Of a DNA stretch of 64,000 nt, positions 38,164 to 51,809 are shown piece after piece. Every line of letters starts with the position of its first letter. The stretch's first letter is position 1. The notes beneath the pieces were generated by a model that was not told where the DNA came from, ran no database searches, and was given only the letters and a program-made list of their open reading frames with translations. The stretch is from Rhabditophanes sp. KR3021 (lineage: Eukaryota; Nematoda; Chromadorea; Rhabditida; Alloionematidae). Location: contig CAUJLY010000006.1 of NCBI GenBank assembly GCA_963281155.1, positions 5,146,001 to 5,210,000 of the forward strand. The letters run 5' to 3'. The position numbers and the translations under genes are program-made.

Positions 38164-41100
38164 GACATTGCACTGCACCAAAATAAGTATTTATTTGAAT
38201 GACACTACATGGAATGGTCACTTTGTCAATTTATAGCGACTTATACAAGCCAAGAAGGCAGTACCTCTTTGATAATATATAAATACAAATGACATTTGGG
38301 ATGTGTCGTAGCCGATTTTGTGTTTGCATTGGTTCGTAGCCGTCGAATGGCCTGTTTAAGTAAACTAAGAAATATCTTAACGCAATATGTTAAGAGTGCG
38401 AAGGCAGACATAGGAGATCAAATTAAGAAGAATTTATATAGTTGTGTTTGTATGTAATCAAGGGTAGATTGGCTTATCAGACAGCGAAAAAGTGTTTATA
38501 TGAAATGTCGATGCCTTTCTGCTCCCCAAATCGGAAGGTCTCGATGGAGGTGTTCTCTCTTTGATCACACAGCACTCTCCTTATTTACTTATATCTCTAA
38601 AGCAAAATATCTTTGACACAAATCTTTGTCTCATATCTGCATTGCTATATATACATACAATGACGACTGAGAGTTGGCAAAAAAGCAACCTTGTTTGATA
38701 TTGCGAAAATCACAACATTTTAGATGGCCGTGCTATAAAATGAATGTGTATTAATGATTGGGAACGAGGTGAACCGAAGACCCTGAGAATGACACTGAAA
38801 CAATGTTGTGGAAATACAAATCATTCGATAAAAATGAATGTAAATAAATATTCGCATCTGAGAGTCGAATGCATACCTTTTTTAAGATACAGTTTACTAA
38901 TAATTAAACCAACCCAATTTGAAAAAGTTTTGGGTTTGAGTTACAAAAAATAGATTGGGTTTGTGTATTTTTAAAATTAGTTAAAATGAGTGTTAAAGGC
39001 TTTTTGTTTGTATTTTAGAGAACTAAAAATTGAATCATAAAATCAAGTCAGAATACTTCTAATGAAATTTTTTGTTTATGCTTTAAAAACAAAAAGGTTA
39101 AAAAAGTGGTATTAATAGAAACCACAACAAAAACTAGGTTTTTTTCTACATTTCACATTAAAGATGTCATTATTTGGTCTGGTGTGATTAAAGTTAATAA
39201 TTTTTCTTGTGTTGGAAAACGCTTTCCCTATAAAATTTTTAACCCGAAAAAACCCAAATCCATCTGGTAGTTTATTAATGACAATTGTAAAAATGTTGAA
39301 TCTGACACATATTTTAACATGCATTATTTTTAATAAAAAACGGAATATCATTGAAGATAGTTGACTGCAATAAATGTAGTGTCTTCTTTAATTGTCTGAA
39401 GAGTTTAATTTAAAAATGTAAGGTCAAAAAAGGTAGTGTGTTTAAAAAATAGTTGATATTGTTTGGAATCGGAAAGAAGTGTATTTGCAATTGTGAGTTA
39501 GTATATTGGATAATATGCATACATATCTGGTTCTTTAAAGTCAAGGTAGTTGTTAAGAGGGAAGTGTTATCGGAAAAATAAACTGAATAAAACATACTTT
39601 GAAGTAAATTAATTATAATTCAACTGCCTCCCCTAACTCATTTTAATTTTGAAGTACATCTTTTGCGATTGAGTTATTTGCAACATTCTCGGATGTAATG
39701 CTTAAATGTATTCAAATAATACAGAAATATATCTAGAATTAGCAAACAAAAATAAATATTATCCATTTTCTTATCGTTGCATTTCATAGGAGAAAGTATA
39801 CATTTGTAAAATAAAATGAATGAAATATATATTTTGAGTTTTACACATTAGTCTTCAAATTATTAAAATCTCAAATTGTTATTTTTATAACTTAGATAAA
39901 AGTATTTGGCAAATGTAATAAAGTCTTCTGATTAAAGGGTGCGTTTATCCATCACTGGTTCCTGTTTACTTGATTTAAAATAAATATTTGACCATTAGTT
40001 GTCTATTTTGCGAAATAGAATTAGACAGAACTTCTAACATTTTTTTAAATTAAAAAACAGATAACACGTAATTTGCATTGATTCTCATCAAGTTGCACAT
40101 CTGTAATTATTCTAAGCCAAAATATTTCATTTAAACTGACTTCTCTCCGATTTAATTTTTAAATTCCTTAAATAATTCTGCAACCATTTTTTCAAATTTT
40201 TTAAATGTCTCTTACGGACAGAGACTAATGGATACAAAAATGTGCTTGATTCGTTTTTTAGATAATTGCGAGGGGTAATTTATCCTCTTGAATTTTTTAA
40301 AATATATTGTTGAAGGTAGAAGAGACGATGTTATAAGTTGGGCTATTTGAAAAATATATGTTTGCGCTCTGTGAGGTCCTATAATTGAGGATATCGCAAA
40401 TTCTTTCTTAACGGCTTTCAAGAGTCGGCAATGAACTACAAAATAATTCCAAATTTAAAAATATGTGCCTACTCTCCTTCACATTTCAATCTGATTTAGG
40501 TTAAAAACTGTTAAGGGTTTCTCCCTAAATCAACATACTATTATTATATGCATATTTCTTATATGTCCATCTTTTCCCTAATAAAATGTCTTTGCTTGCT
40601 CCCTCCTCGTTAACAAAAACATAATTTTGTATTTGGATCGGTGTCAAAGTAGAACTCTTATTGAGCATTTTGAGGAGTAAATAAAAATTACTATGGGTTA
40701 GAATTTTATTCAAGATGAAATTATTCTTCCTTAACCTTGTCCATCATTTAAAGGTGTTAGATAATATCACAGGAGCTAAAGCCCTAAAAAGTTCAAAATT
40801 ACTTCCTCACAATTTATACAATTGTAGAATTAAGTAATGTTTGAATTGAAAGTTGATTTTAAAAACGCTGCAGTAACTAATATAGACTAAGCCTCTGGTC
40901 ACAAATGATTTTGAATAAAATGTACCACTTTGGGAAATTCTGAAAAATCGGTAGTCCCAGTATATTTTATTTAGTCATAAAATTAAATTATTCATTTTGT
41001 TGAATTTTCGAACTCTGATATCAAACATTTCAATTTTTTATTAGAGTAAACTTAATCAAGTAGTTGGAACATTATGTATAAGCTTGGAAAATATGCTATT

Positions 41101-41409
41101 CTAAAATTATATTAATTCATATGTAACTAATCATTTGTTGCCGAGAATTGAATATTATTAATTGTCCGAACAAGATTACACTCAATTGTTTTCAAAATTG
41201 TCTCCAATGGATTATTTCTTTACGATATATTACTTTTCATTGTTTTGGTTAATAACGTATCATCTCGAACAAAATTTTGACATAATAAACTTCAATGAAT
41301 AGATCCGTTTGATCAATTTTCAATATACTAAATGTTACAAAATTAATAAATATTTTATTGGTTTAATTTAGGATAGAAAATTAAACAAGCAGTATTTTGT
41401 ATATAAAAA

Positions 41410-44400
41410 TTATTTAGGTAAAATATTTTTTAACTGTTCAACCAATCTTTCAACTGCAGCTGCATTCATGGAGCTAAAATGTTTAATTATCATTTCATTT
41501 TGAGTTTCTAAATTGGCTGAAGATAATATATCCGAAAAGACATGATTTCTGGATGAATCATCGAGATATTTGATGTTTCTAAAATAAAAGTATTAGACCT
41601 GCATCATATTTATTATAAACAAACTTTTCGAATAAAACAGCTAATTCTTCTGATTTGGCTTTTGATAATAATGCTTTGAATTTGTCGCTTGTTGCGAAAT
41701 CAAGAATTATTTTCGAGTCATAACTTAATCTACTACCAACATCTTTCCCAGTTTTATGGATGTAATGAACGTTCTCTAAGTTCAAAAGCTTCCGTAACCA
41801 TTCGTAAGCCTCATTTAATTTGGTAATTGTAATGTCTAAGTTAGAAACATTCTTACATTCTAAATATTGTTTAGCCATATGATTGACTGCTAACTCGGAC
41901 TTTAGAACTTCATAAAAGTAATCTCTGGCCAATTCCAATGGAACTTCGTCTTTAATAGCATCACGAGCTAATAATCTTGTTGTAGTATCATGTAAATCAG
42001 CAAATTTGACAGCGATATTTTCATAAATTGGCAAAAGCACTTTTTTCCTACTACTTATTAATTTGCTAAGTTCATTCCTTCTGCTTTCTGTGGTATAGAC
42101 ATTGTCAAACTCTTTTTGCAGACTTTTCAAAGTTCCATCACATTTGTACATTAGAGTTACTAAATCGTTGTGCTTAAATTTTATTTTGACGACAGCTTCT
42201 GGCTCTAAAATACCTCCTCGAGCAGTTGAATCAGCAAACATACTAATGCAGTTGGGATTGATCTTGGTGTCAACGACGGCCCAAGAGCCTCCACGGAGAG
42301 AACCAAAAGGGGGAATATAAACTATTACCGGTTGAGTATACGTTTGTAGAGCATCAATGATATTTGCTCCAAATTTAAGAACCATCTCAAACATGTCCTT
42401 TTGCCCGCCACTAAAGCCACGAATATTTGCAATCATAATTATAGGCAAGCCTTCTCTATTGAAATCATTAATTGCTTCGGATGTTTTATAGGCGGAATCT
42501 GGATACCAAACTTGTCCAGCTTGTGTCACAACTTGAGACTCGGAATTATGTACAGCTGGATCTGCTGGAATGACACATTCAACTGATCTGGTCTCAACGG
42601 CAATAACTCCAACCGCTAAACCTCTTAATCGAGCTCTCCCCACAATAATAGTCTTAGCCCATCCATTCATGATCTCATCAAATGAGCCTTTATCAAAAAG
42701 GCCATCTTCATATAAATTGTCCAACATTTTTCGAGGATTATACGGAGTTCTAGTGGGTTTGAAGGTAATTGACCGTGATCCATCATCTTTTGCCATTGGC
42801 ATGTACAAAGGAAGCTCAGGGGATGGGAGATAAGTAATCCACTTTAAGATTGCTACACATCCTTCTAAATCATTCTTTACGATGCTATGCGAAATGCCGT
42901 TATTAAAAGTAATTTGCGTCCCACCAAGTTGATTATTGCAAGTGTAAATTTCTTTTCCCAGCAATGAATTCAAGGCAGGAGCTCCTGTTAAAATTATGTG
43001 CGAATTTTCAACCTGGCAAACACGATGGCATAATCTCGCAGCATATGCACCGATGCCAACAGCCCTTCCAGATACTAGGCAATATGTAGGTACTTCGTTG
43101 TACGCTGCACTCGTTTCACCGGCAATTAACCCTGATCCAACTAAATTTTCAACTCCAATGTCTTTTTCTCTCCCCACAACTGCATCCAATGATAAATGTC
43201 CATGAGAATTGGAACATTTTATTTGATTAAATATTTCATCAGTATCTCCGTCATTGTCTACACTTAAGCAACAAAAACCATCTTCAGGCGCTTCTTCGTT
43301 AATCCAATTGACACTCAATTTATTTTTTACATCAGCAGCTAACCCGATTCGAGCACCTGAATTGACAGAAATATAAATTCGGGGGTATCCATGTTTACGA
43401 GAATATTTTGAGGCCTCGTAGTACATATTATGTTCTTTCATAGAGAAGGAACCGCTTTGAAATGTAATATCATTTGCAATCACAACGATAGTTCTCCCAT
43501 GCAGTGGAGCATCTGGAGTAAACATATGGATTTCCCAAGCAACCATGCCTCGATTGTTCAGACAGTTGATAGCTCTTTTTTTGAGTTCATTCTTATCATC
43601 ACATACGCAGAAAGTATCGTCATCTTCAATAATCATTTCATTTGCTTGCAAAAGACCAAAACCTTCTTTGATAAAAATGGCTCTTTGTTTTTGTTTATCT
43701 AGTCTGTCGTGGATTATTTTGTAGTTTTCAGGATCAGATTTTGCATAATTTTCCCACAATCTTAATAGAGCACGACCAAAAACCAGTGGCAAATCATAGA
43801 CAAAAGTTGTGTTTAGTTTATTGGCCGTGAGACGTCTTTTTTGAATGTTGTAAATTTTGATATACTCATGCTTCTCGTAAAAGGTAACTCTTTTAGCGAT
43901 ATCTTGATGTTCGAAATACGGTTCTAGGGTGCCGTTAACCACTTGATATAAAATAATCTTAGGATACACATTAGACTTGTTGGAATAAACAAATTTGTAT
44001 GTTTTCCATTCTTGATTCTCGCAAGCACTTAAATCTGATTTGGACATAACATCGTTTTGTGTTGGTTCATTGTAAATCAACTCAATCTCGGATACTCGAT
44101 TTTTTATTAACAATTCCTGTGATTCCAGAATAACACTTTCAAAAGTATTTGACCATTCTTCAATCGGAATGTATTCATAAATTTCGATGCATAGTAAAAT
44201 ATGATTACAGTCGTTAGTTTCTGATTTTTGATTTTTAAAAGCCAGTACTTTAATTTCACCACAAGCTGAATCTAATACTTCCATCAATCTTGCTTTAATT
44301 ATATCTGTATTTGATGTTGTTTTCATTGAAAAGGCACTGGCTTTTGGCGGAATAATATCTTTAATCAGTTGTCTAATAAAATATCTCGTTGCGTATTCAT

Positions 44401-47400
44401 CTCTATGTTTGTAAGTGACAAAAGAGGAAGTAAAATTAGTAATTCTTTTGGCATTTTCGTCAAGTCTATAAAGTTGAAGCTTTTCATTTAAACCAAATTT
44501 ATGAGTTAAATAAATAGGTAATTCAAGATTGCGAACTAAAATAATATTAGCTGAAAAGTTAGCTTTTTGAATAACTGAAGATGCTGCAAGGTGATTTGAC
44601 AAAATGACATTCACCTCATTAACATTCAGAACATTTTGTGAATCTCTAATAATATATAATATTTTAGAAATATTTCCGTTCAATTGACTTAAGTAATTAC
44701 TTTCTAGTGTCAAATTATTAAAGTCGCTACCAACTATAATACTGAACTTTTGCACATCTGAATTGTGGGTGTGTGGAACGAATTGATAGATACTATTGGC
44801 TTTCGTGATTGTAAATTCCAATAGGGCAATTTTATTGTTATTAAAAACAGTGATAATAGTATTTTTTCTGATTCCAAATATTTTTTCAATATAGCATCTA
44901 ATCGCATCAACATTGATAGAATCATGTGGGAAAAAAAATTGAGGCAAAACGTCTAATTCTGGTTCAACCGATTGTGTGTTAAAGAATGTGTCATATTGGT
45001 CAGAAAATTGCAATATATCAATTCCGGCAAAATTGTTCTGATTGATGAAGTTTTGCAATACTTTACTGCAATCATTTCTCTTTAGCAAATTCAATCTATC
45101 TCTGACAAAAACAGCTAAAGGTAATGCACCAGCATCGGATAAATTTGCAATAACTTTGAGTATTTTTCTTAATGACCAAATTATATCATCATCAAGTTCG
45201 GCAATTAACTTTATAAATAGATCATCTTTGACTGATATCTTTGTGTGGGAGTAAATCATTCTAACAACTTTTTTAGGATCTTTGATGTTTGACTTAATTT
45301 TCAATACAGCCATGTCATAAGATACATTTTGAAAGTACTGTTCAATGTTCAAAAATTTAGTTAATAAATCTTCAACAATCAACTTAATATGACCGTTAAT
45401 TCCACCATCAAAATTTTCGCATATGTTTATCAAAGATTCAAAGTAACTTTTTTCTAAGCAAATATTTTTTGGATCAACGGTACATAAATATCCTTCCATT
45501 TCTTCAACCAATAAAGAAGCATAAAAAGTATTACTTTTTTTACCTTCTTCTAAGAAAAATGAAATCTTGTTATAAACTTCAATGGGGATACGAGTTGAAA
45601 CAGCAGACAATACGCTTGTAAACAAAAATCTTGGAAGATTGGGGTCTTTCAAAACACGTATCAACGTCTTTACTAGTTTTTCAACTTCATTTTTTAACAC
45701 AATTTCTGGTACGGAATATCCGTTCAAAATGTGATTGCAATATTCCAGAGAACTGTTAAACAACAAATGTAATCTTGTCTCATTATCTGCATTCATTTCT
45801 TCGTATCTATCCCATTCTTCGATTCTACCTTTAAAATGACAGTACTTTCGAACGGGTGTATTTTTTTGGTCTTCTAGTCTCGCGATCAATGTACCTGGAA
45901 ACAAGATCTGACCCGGTTTTGCTACTAACATCATTTTTCCGCCAGCTTTCTTGATTTCCAAGTTAATAACCATTTTCATAGACTCCATCTCTGCGTAAAC
46001 GTCACCCACGGACACATATTCCCCTTCTTTCTTTAAGAATTGTAGTAATCTGCCCGCATTAAATGATCGCAATATTGATGGATCATTTTCTTTCTCAAAT
46101 TTAACTAGAGTTTTACCAATAGTTACCTTGTAGAAATCACTGTCTTCAAATAATGAGCAGATATAAGAATTTTCGGCATATGATAACAACAGACTATCTC
46201 TCTCAAATGATCGAACTTCCACGTGACATTTTGATTCATCCGTACAAATAATATAATTAATTGGACCCATTCTTGTGACTAAGGCACGATACTTGATCCC
46301 ATTTAAGATTAACTCAATTTCCATCGTCTCTGTCAAGTTTGTCGTGGGTAATATTTGGCCTCTTCCAACACTATTCTCATATGTTGTGAAGATTTTCTCG
46401 ATTTTTGAGTGCCCGATAGCAGTTGCTCCAACAGCAATTGATACATGTAAGGGCAAAGATTCATTAATATGAATTTTGGCAGCAATCCGGGCTTCTAACC
46501 ATCCAGTATTAAAGCGATTTTTTTCAAAGTCAGGGTCTCTTAATAATCCTTCCAAATATCTTACTTGGGAAGTGAAAGTTGCTTGTATTTCCAATTCATT
46601 TAGTGCACACAGCATATTTGAAATAGCTTCTTTTCTGGAAGTTCCTTTAGCAAAAATATGCCCAAACTGCGAGTCAGAGAATTCATGAATTTGACCATTT
46701 GATGAAATAGAAAAGTAACCCCAGGCGTTTTGATTGGATTGTAAATTTAAAACATTCACTAAACCAGATGATGGCCTAAACCCTTCAGCTGGGTCTTCAC
46801 TTGTTATTCTACAGGAGACAACATGCGTATCAGTATTTGTTTTGATTTGATCTTCAGGCAAAGGAGTTCTCCCAAATCTATCTAATCCAAAAAACAAGCG
46901 AATATCAACAATATTTTTTAATGGTAACCCCATAGCAACTTGTAGTTGAACTGCAGGGATGTTAATATTGGAAATCATTTCTGTACATGGATGTTCCACT
47001 TGTAGCCTTGGGTTTAGTTCAAGAAAGTAGTATGTTTGTGATTCAGGCAAATACATATATTCAACTGTCCCAGCAGAGTAATATCCAACTTTCTTTGCTA
47101 AATTTACAGCATCTTGCTGCATTTTTCTCAAAATATGAACTGGGGCAATTGCAGCTGGAGCTTCTTCAATTATTTTCTGGCACCTTCTTTGGATTGAACA
47201 ATCTCTTGTATATATCGGAATGACATCACCATAAATGTCGCCAATTAGCTGTACTTCGATATGACGGGCATTAGTTAGACACTTCATCAAAAAAATGGGA
47301 CTTCCAGGAACTTCTGCTTGAACACGTCTGAAGTTGTCAGCGAATTCGTCATTCGAAATGCACTTTCTTATTCCTTTTCCACCTCCACCTTCAGATGCTT

Positions 47401-48553
47401 TAATCATGATTGGATAATGTATATTACATCTTTTTAAAACTTCAAATCCATCTTCAACAGAGGAAACAGTTGCTGAGCGGTATAACTGCTCCGAGATAAG
47501 CATTTTCTCATCTCCCCCATCTTCAATCGGTTCAGGAGCAATCAAACCACTCCCAGACCACTCAATAGTAGGAATGTTAACAGTTTGTGCAATTATTGTG
47601 GATGAGATTTTGTCTCCTAAACAAAACACAGCTTCGTGACATGGCCCAATAAACACAATATCATTTTCGGCCAATTCTTTTGGAAGACGTGGGTTTTCTG
47701 AAGCATGGCCCCATCCAGCCCAGACAGCGTCAACCTTGTTCGCTACTGCATGCTCTATGATTTCATCTACATTTGCATAATTATTTGTGTTTGCTCCTGA
47801 GGGTGACAAAACCACATAGTCTGCTATTTTGAGATATTCTGTAAGCAGTAAAATCAGTATAACAAAATTATTTATTTATTCTGCATTTTTTTGTTTATTT
47901 ATTTTTTTGCACCTTACCCGCATGAGATTCGATTTCTTGATTTGTGGTCATACAAACAAATTTTACTATTCTATCATTTTTAAAAAACTGCATTAAAAAT
48001 TTTCTAATTGACAAAATACATTTGACAGCTGCAATTCCATTTGTAGCAACTAATATCTGAAATCATAAACAAATAATAAAGAACTTTTGAATATACAAGT
48101 TAGTATTAAAATTTAAAATATGGTGGACAGATTTTGATGATAATTACCTTCTTAATTGGCTTTGATTTCAAATCATCATCACAAAAGGCTTTCACAAAAT
48201 TCTCGATCGTTTGGAACGTTTTTTCACTAGGCTTGGCATTTGAAAGACACATACCATGGCTTAAATAACTACCCATATCAAAAGTGTTTGTTCTTAATGA
48301 GTCTGACATACTTGATCCGAACCTAAAATATTCAAAAATTAATTGATGGATGAATTTATTATTTTTATTCATTTTTTACTTACCGCGATGGAGATGGCGA
48401 TGCTCGAACATGTCCGAAATTTCGTTTTGGTATTTCCCATCTTGAAGTAATAATTCGAGGTGATGACAACGATGCTCTTGCTTCATCGTTATTTATTTCA
48501 ATATCAATATCGAATACCTCATCTCCGAGTGTTTTGGGAGATAAGTAACTCAT
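41410..48553 (-). CDS. ACC: Acetyl-CoA carboxylase (multidomain, animal type)
   Basis: Exons 48553-48384, 48322-48148, 48056-47918, 47838-41625 and 41578-41410 give 2,288 residues, about the size of animal ACCs. The N-terminal biotin carboxylase has VQAVWAGWGHASENP-like sequence (here VDAVWAGWGHASENP), the ATP-grasp loop GGGGKGIRK and LELNPRLQVEHP. The biotin carrier motif is EMESMKM, with Lys783 the biotinylated residue (Val is more usual than this Ser). A long central region follows. The carboxyltransferase shows NSGARIGLAADVKN, LVGSGLIAGETS, QLGGTQI, RGFSGGQKDMF and RGGSWAVVDTKINP. It makes malonyl-CoA from acetyl-CoA, ATP and bicarbonate for fatty-acid synthesis and elongation. The last intron appears to use a GTTTGT donor at 41624; the alternative GTCTAA donor, giving a 20-bp intron, would break the frame. 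Almost the whole enzyme sits in one 6.2-kb exon with no disruption. No other ACC-related gene is nearby. Confidence 0.96.
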
Positions 48554-49801
48554 ACTTTATTCTTGTAAACACTTCAGCAAATTAAGCTAAAAATTATAAA
48601 ATAGTCATATTTACGAAAAATGTATCATTAATTAATGGAAAGAATTGTAAAAGCAGCACAACATTATCAGCAGCTGATCAAAAAATCAGCTGTTCACCAT
48701 ATCATCCATTTCTTATAGTCAGCTATAATAAGATCAAAAATACTAACGTGTCAATAGATAACTACTATTTCGATAAACAAATGAATTTTCCTCATCAATG
48801 ATATAGGTATCTTAAACACATATTTTCCAAATATATTTGCCTTCAAAGAAAAATAGAATATAAATTAACTCTCACAAAATATTAAAAGCATTTAAGTTTA
48901 TGAACTCCCTTAACGCATTTTCAAGAGGCTAACCACATGTATGTAATAATTTTTTAAAGTACACAGAACATGTTAGGGCACAAATGTGCACTAAATATAT
49001 TTCGGGCAATAAATGCTATCTCTCTTTTCCTATGACACAAGACTCGCTTTTTCATCAAAATGGCTTTAATCCAAAATGGTAAAATTGGGCGAATCAAATA
49101 TAAGTTTAAAACTTAATATTAAATAGAATATGCATTAAAAGTAAATTGATTGTAAAACATTTAAATTTAATAGTCAATATATACACTTATTACATCATGA
49201 TAAGCGGATACTTCTAGAAACAGTTATAACGCACAAAATACTTAAACAAGGTATGACGGCAAAAAATAGTGACCACTAGGTGAAATAAAATATAGTATCC
49301 CGGTTTTGTTTTATTAGTTTAAGGATACATTTGGGGATCTATATCCTATGATAAAATGCATTGTTTATAATAAGGACGACTAATAAAAAATGAGTTTATA
49401 AGTATAACTTTTTTGATAAAACGTAAAAAGAAAATATTGAGCAGTTGGTTACTATTCTAATAGCACTGGGGACAAATCATATGCTTGTAAATTTGACTAC
49501 ACACTCTATGACAAAAGAATAGCTGTAGGAAGACCTCAACTGTTTAAGTTAAATGTGGTCTCAATGAATAAAGAAAATATGTCTTTATATTGTTGGCTCA
49601 ATTCTTCTTCTTATAACTGACTTAAATCAATTTTATAAAAATTTAAACACATAATCATTTAAATATACATACATGCGAGTAATTAGCATTGATGATGTAA
49701 AAAATAATTCTAACAAAGTGAGTAAAAATTATATTTATTAAACGTTAAATTTATAATCTAAAAAGTTTAAATATTTGCACAACGTCGTGATGATGCTTTT
49801 T
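48554..49801. other. Intergenic region
   Basis: About 1.25 kb upstream of ACC and downstream of the four-helix membrane protein genes. It presumably includes the ACC promoter. CAGCAGCTGATCAAAAAATCAGCTG near 48669-48693 contains E-box-like CAGCTG cores; nothing else stands out. Confidence 0.5.
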
Positions 49802-50470
49802 TCAAAATGTTTCCGAAATGTACATAGTTTCTTTTAAATATTTGATAGCATATGACAATGTAAATCCAAGTATTGCAATAATTATAATTAAATATAATAC
49901 CGAAGAGCTTCTTGATCCTTCAAAGAAAAGGATTACGAGAAGAGTAGATACTGCTAGAATAAAAGCAATCTAAAATATTTAAAATGTAAAAGGTTGTAGC
50001 TTATTTATTAAGCTTACACAAAATATAATATATGCAACTATCATGTAGTCATTAAGTTTGATGATGCCGATTACCAGTCCAAGTGAAAATATAAACCATA
50101 TTACGAATGATGCCCATACAACCAATAATGCGACCCTAATAAATTTGAAAAAATATAATTTATTAAATTATTGAACTCACATTGATTCGAAATGAAGGAA
50201 AACTTGAATGTTAAAGAATACAATTAAGGAAATATTTAAAAGTTGTGCCATCACAATTATAAATTGAATTAAAGCAAATGTTAGAGCATAAGGTTTAGAT
50301 TTTAAGATTATTGGGGTGATTGTTAGGACTTGGTAATGATTTAAGAAAGGATTTTTGATTTTAATTGTTGTAGTGTCTTGCTGATTAGATTGGTTACCAT
50401 CACTGAAGACACTATTTCCTTCCGGATAATTGAGCATCTCAATGGATGAAAATTTTCGATTAACATTCAT
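49802..50470 (-). CDS. Small four-helix membrane protein C (unknown function)
   Basis: Exons 50470-50181, 50135-50018 and 49969-49802 (introns 45 and 48 bp) give 191 residues. A polar N-terminus of about 70 residues (MNVNRKFSSIEMLNYPEG...) precedes four hydrophobic segments: around ALTFALIQFIIVMAQLLNIS, VALLVVWASFVIWFIFSLGL, IAFILAVSTLLVILFF and LYLIIIIIAILGFTLSYAI. Topology alone resembles MARVEL-like or tetraspan families; no diagnostic motif is seen, so function is unknown. Its ATG overlaps the stop codon of the upstream gene as ATGA (50470-50467 on the minus strand). This suggests a shared or dicistronic transcript, or that the two models are really one alternatively spliced gene: the same frame is also open upstream through the last exon of gene B. 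Confidence 0.6.
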
Positions 50471-51016
50471 GCTCTGTTGGATTGGGAGGGTAGAGGAAGA
50501 TCGGTTGTCTTCCATTCGCTTGAAGCATAAATATAGGCAAAACCCAAAAAAACTGAAAAGTATAGTAAAAAGCACAATGCTACCAAGATCGGTGTTCCAT
50601 AGGCCAATCCAACAGCAGTCAAACTTATTGCGATACACCATGAGGCACACTAAAATAAACAAAAAATATGTTATTTGTTTATAATAAGATTATATTTAGA
50701 CTAAACAACTGCTCTTGAACTTACCAAACAGAAGACATGAAAATTGATCAAAGCAACGATGTTAAAGTGAAGGGTGAGAAACAGGAGCAAAAGCGATATG
50801 ATGACCAAAAGCAGCAAAACCATAAGACATGCACAAAGCCACATTGGTGTATAATCCCGGTAAAAAGAATAAAAGACCCCTTCGCTCCAACCATGAAGCA
50901 TTGAAAGGCCAGTTTCCCCTGCGATCAAGTAAATTAATTCACCCAATAAAACAATCTTAAAAGTGGTTTCAATATATACTATAACTAACATCAAATAAAC
51001 TTACTTGATAATCCAT
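50467..51016 (-). CDS. Small four-helix membrane protein B (unknown function)
   Basis: Exons 51016-51005 (coding only MDYQ), 50955-50725 and 50649-50467 give 141 residues. Hydrophobic segments are IVLLGELIYLIAGETG, ACLMVLLLLVIISLLLLFLTL, WCIAISLTAVGLAYG and PILVALCFLLYFSVFLGF. The final 18 residues are polar and end at the TGA at 50469-50467. Splice phases are consistent for this reading. The last exon is also open in a second frame that runs on into gene C, so an alternative fusion cannot be excluded. ATAACAG sits just before the ATG, as a splice or trans-splice acceptor would. It probably acts in a membrane; the family is not recognised. Confidence 0.55.
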
Positions 51017-51809
51017 GCTGTTATTAAAAAAGCTATATGACAATTTAATTCAATGAATGTTTATTTGCGACCTTTAAAGTGTACTATAAAATTAATTTGA
51101 AATAGAACGCCACCAATAATTTCTTGAGCACTAACGGTTTGTGAATAATGTTTTTAGATAGATATATAATAAGCGTATAGGATATATAAGTAGTCCCGTA
51201 TTTAGTTGTATGTGTCCACGTTGATAATGAAGTTTTGTCGTTGTATATATAGTTTTGTCGTTTACATAAAGTAAGAAATAATTAGAATATATATCAGGTC
51301 CGAAATTGAACTGTTAGGCACTGCGTATGTGACCTGGCAATAATATACAAAGTGTTGATGATGCTGTGTAGCTATATCAAAACAAAAATCTGTTCCCTAT
51401 TTAGACTCGGTGAGGGTGTGTTATATAGGGTTTTGTTGATACGGTTCCTCGCGATATGCATGCAAATTATTATCAACTGCACCGAGCAGTCTACTTTAAT
51501 ATCTTTCCATTTGTCTAATTTGGGCCAAAAAGTAATTAACACATATATGATATAGAGACAGACTCTTTCTTCTATTTTAGCTGACAGGTCGAAGTGGTCC
51601 TGTTTGAAGCGGTTGTTTTAATCCATGTATTTATATACACGCGTATCAAGGTAAATTGAAGTAAACAGGAGACTTTGCATCAACAGACATGTAATTACAG
51701 TTGTGATCCAATCAGCTAAATTGCCAAATTTAGACAATTCATTGAGCCAATTGATGGAGAAAACCACATGAAAGCCGCTTACAATTATCTTTAAAAATTA
51801 TATGAATAA
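51017..51809. other. Intergenic region between membrane protein genes
   Basis: About 0.8 kb, AT-rich. The forward open frame at 51352-51555 has no recognisable domain or splice context. Nothing else is seen. Confidence 0.45.

Larger units (their letters stand above)
32010..41409. other. Large gene desert between receptor phosphatase and ACC
   Basis: About 9.4 kb with no accepted gene. Open frames at 33394-33746, 35000-35188, 35565-35762, 37136-37836, 38744-38953, 39112-39595 and 40212-40713 are short, unspliced, and lack domains or codon patterns like those of real genes here. The first part is presumably the promoter of the receptor phosphatase. Contents worth noting are an 18-bp tandem repeat (33121-33226), hairpins at 36329-36360 and 38110-38163, and a somewhat GC-richer zone around 38460-38600. 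Confidence 0.55.

Noticed and set aside
40764..40790. TATCACAGGAGCTAAAGCC, which has the seed of the miR-2/13 family
   Set aside because: The sequence diverges after the seed and no precursor hairpin forms with the flanks.
42102..43702. Forward open frames opposite the ACC carboxyltransferase region
   Set aside because: They are antisense shadows of a strongly conserved enzyme and show no domain of their own.
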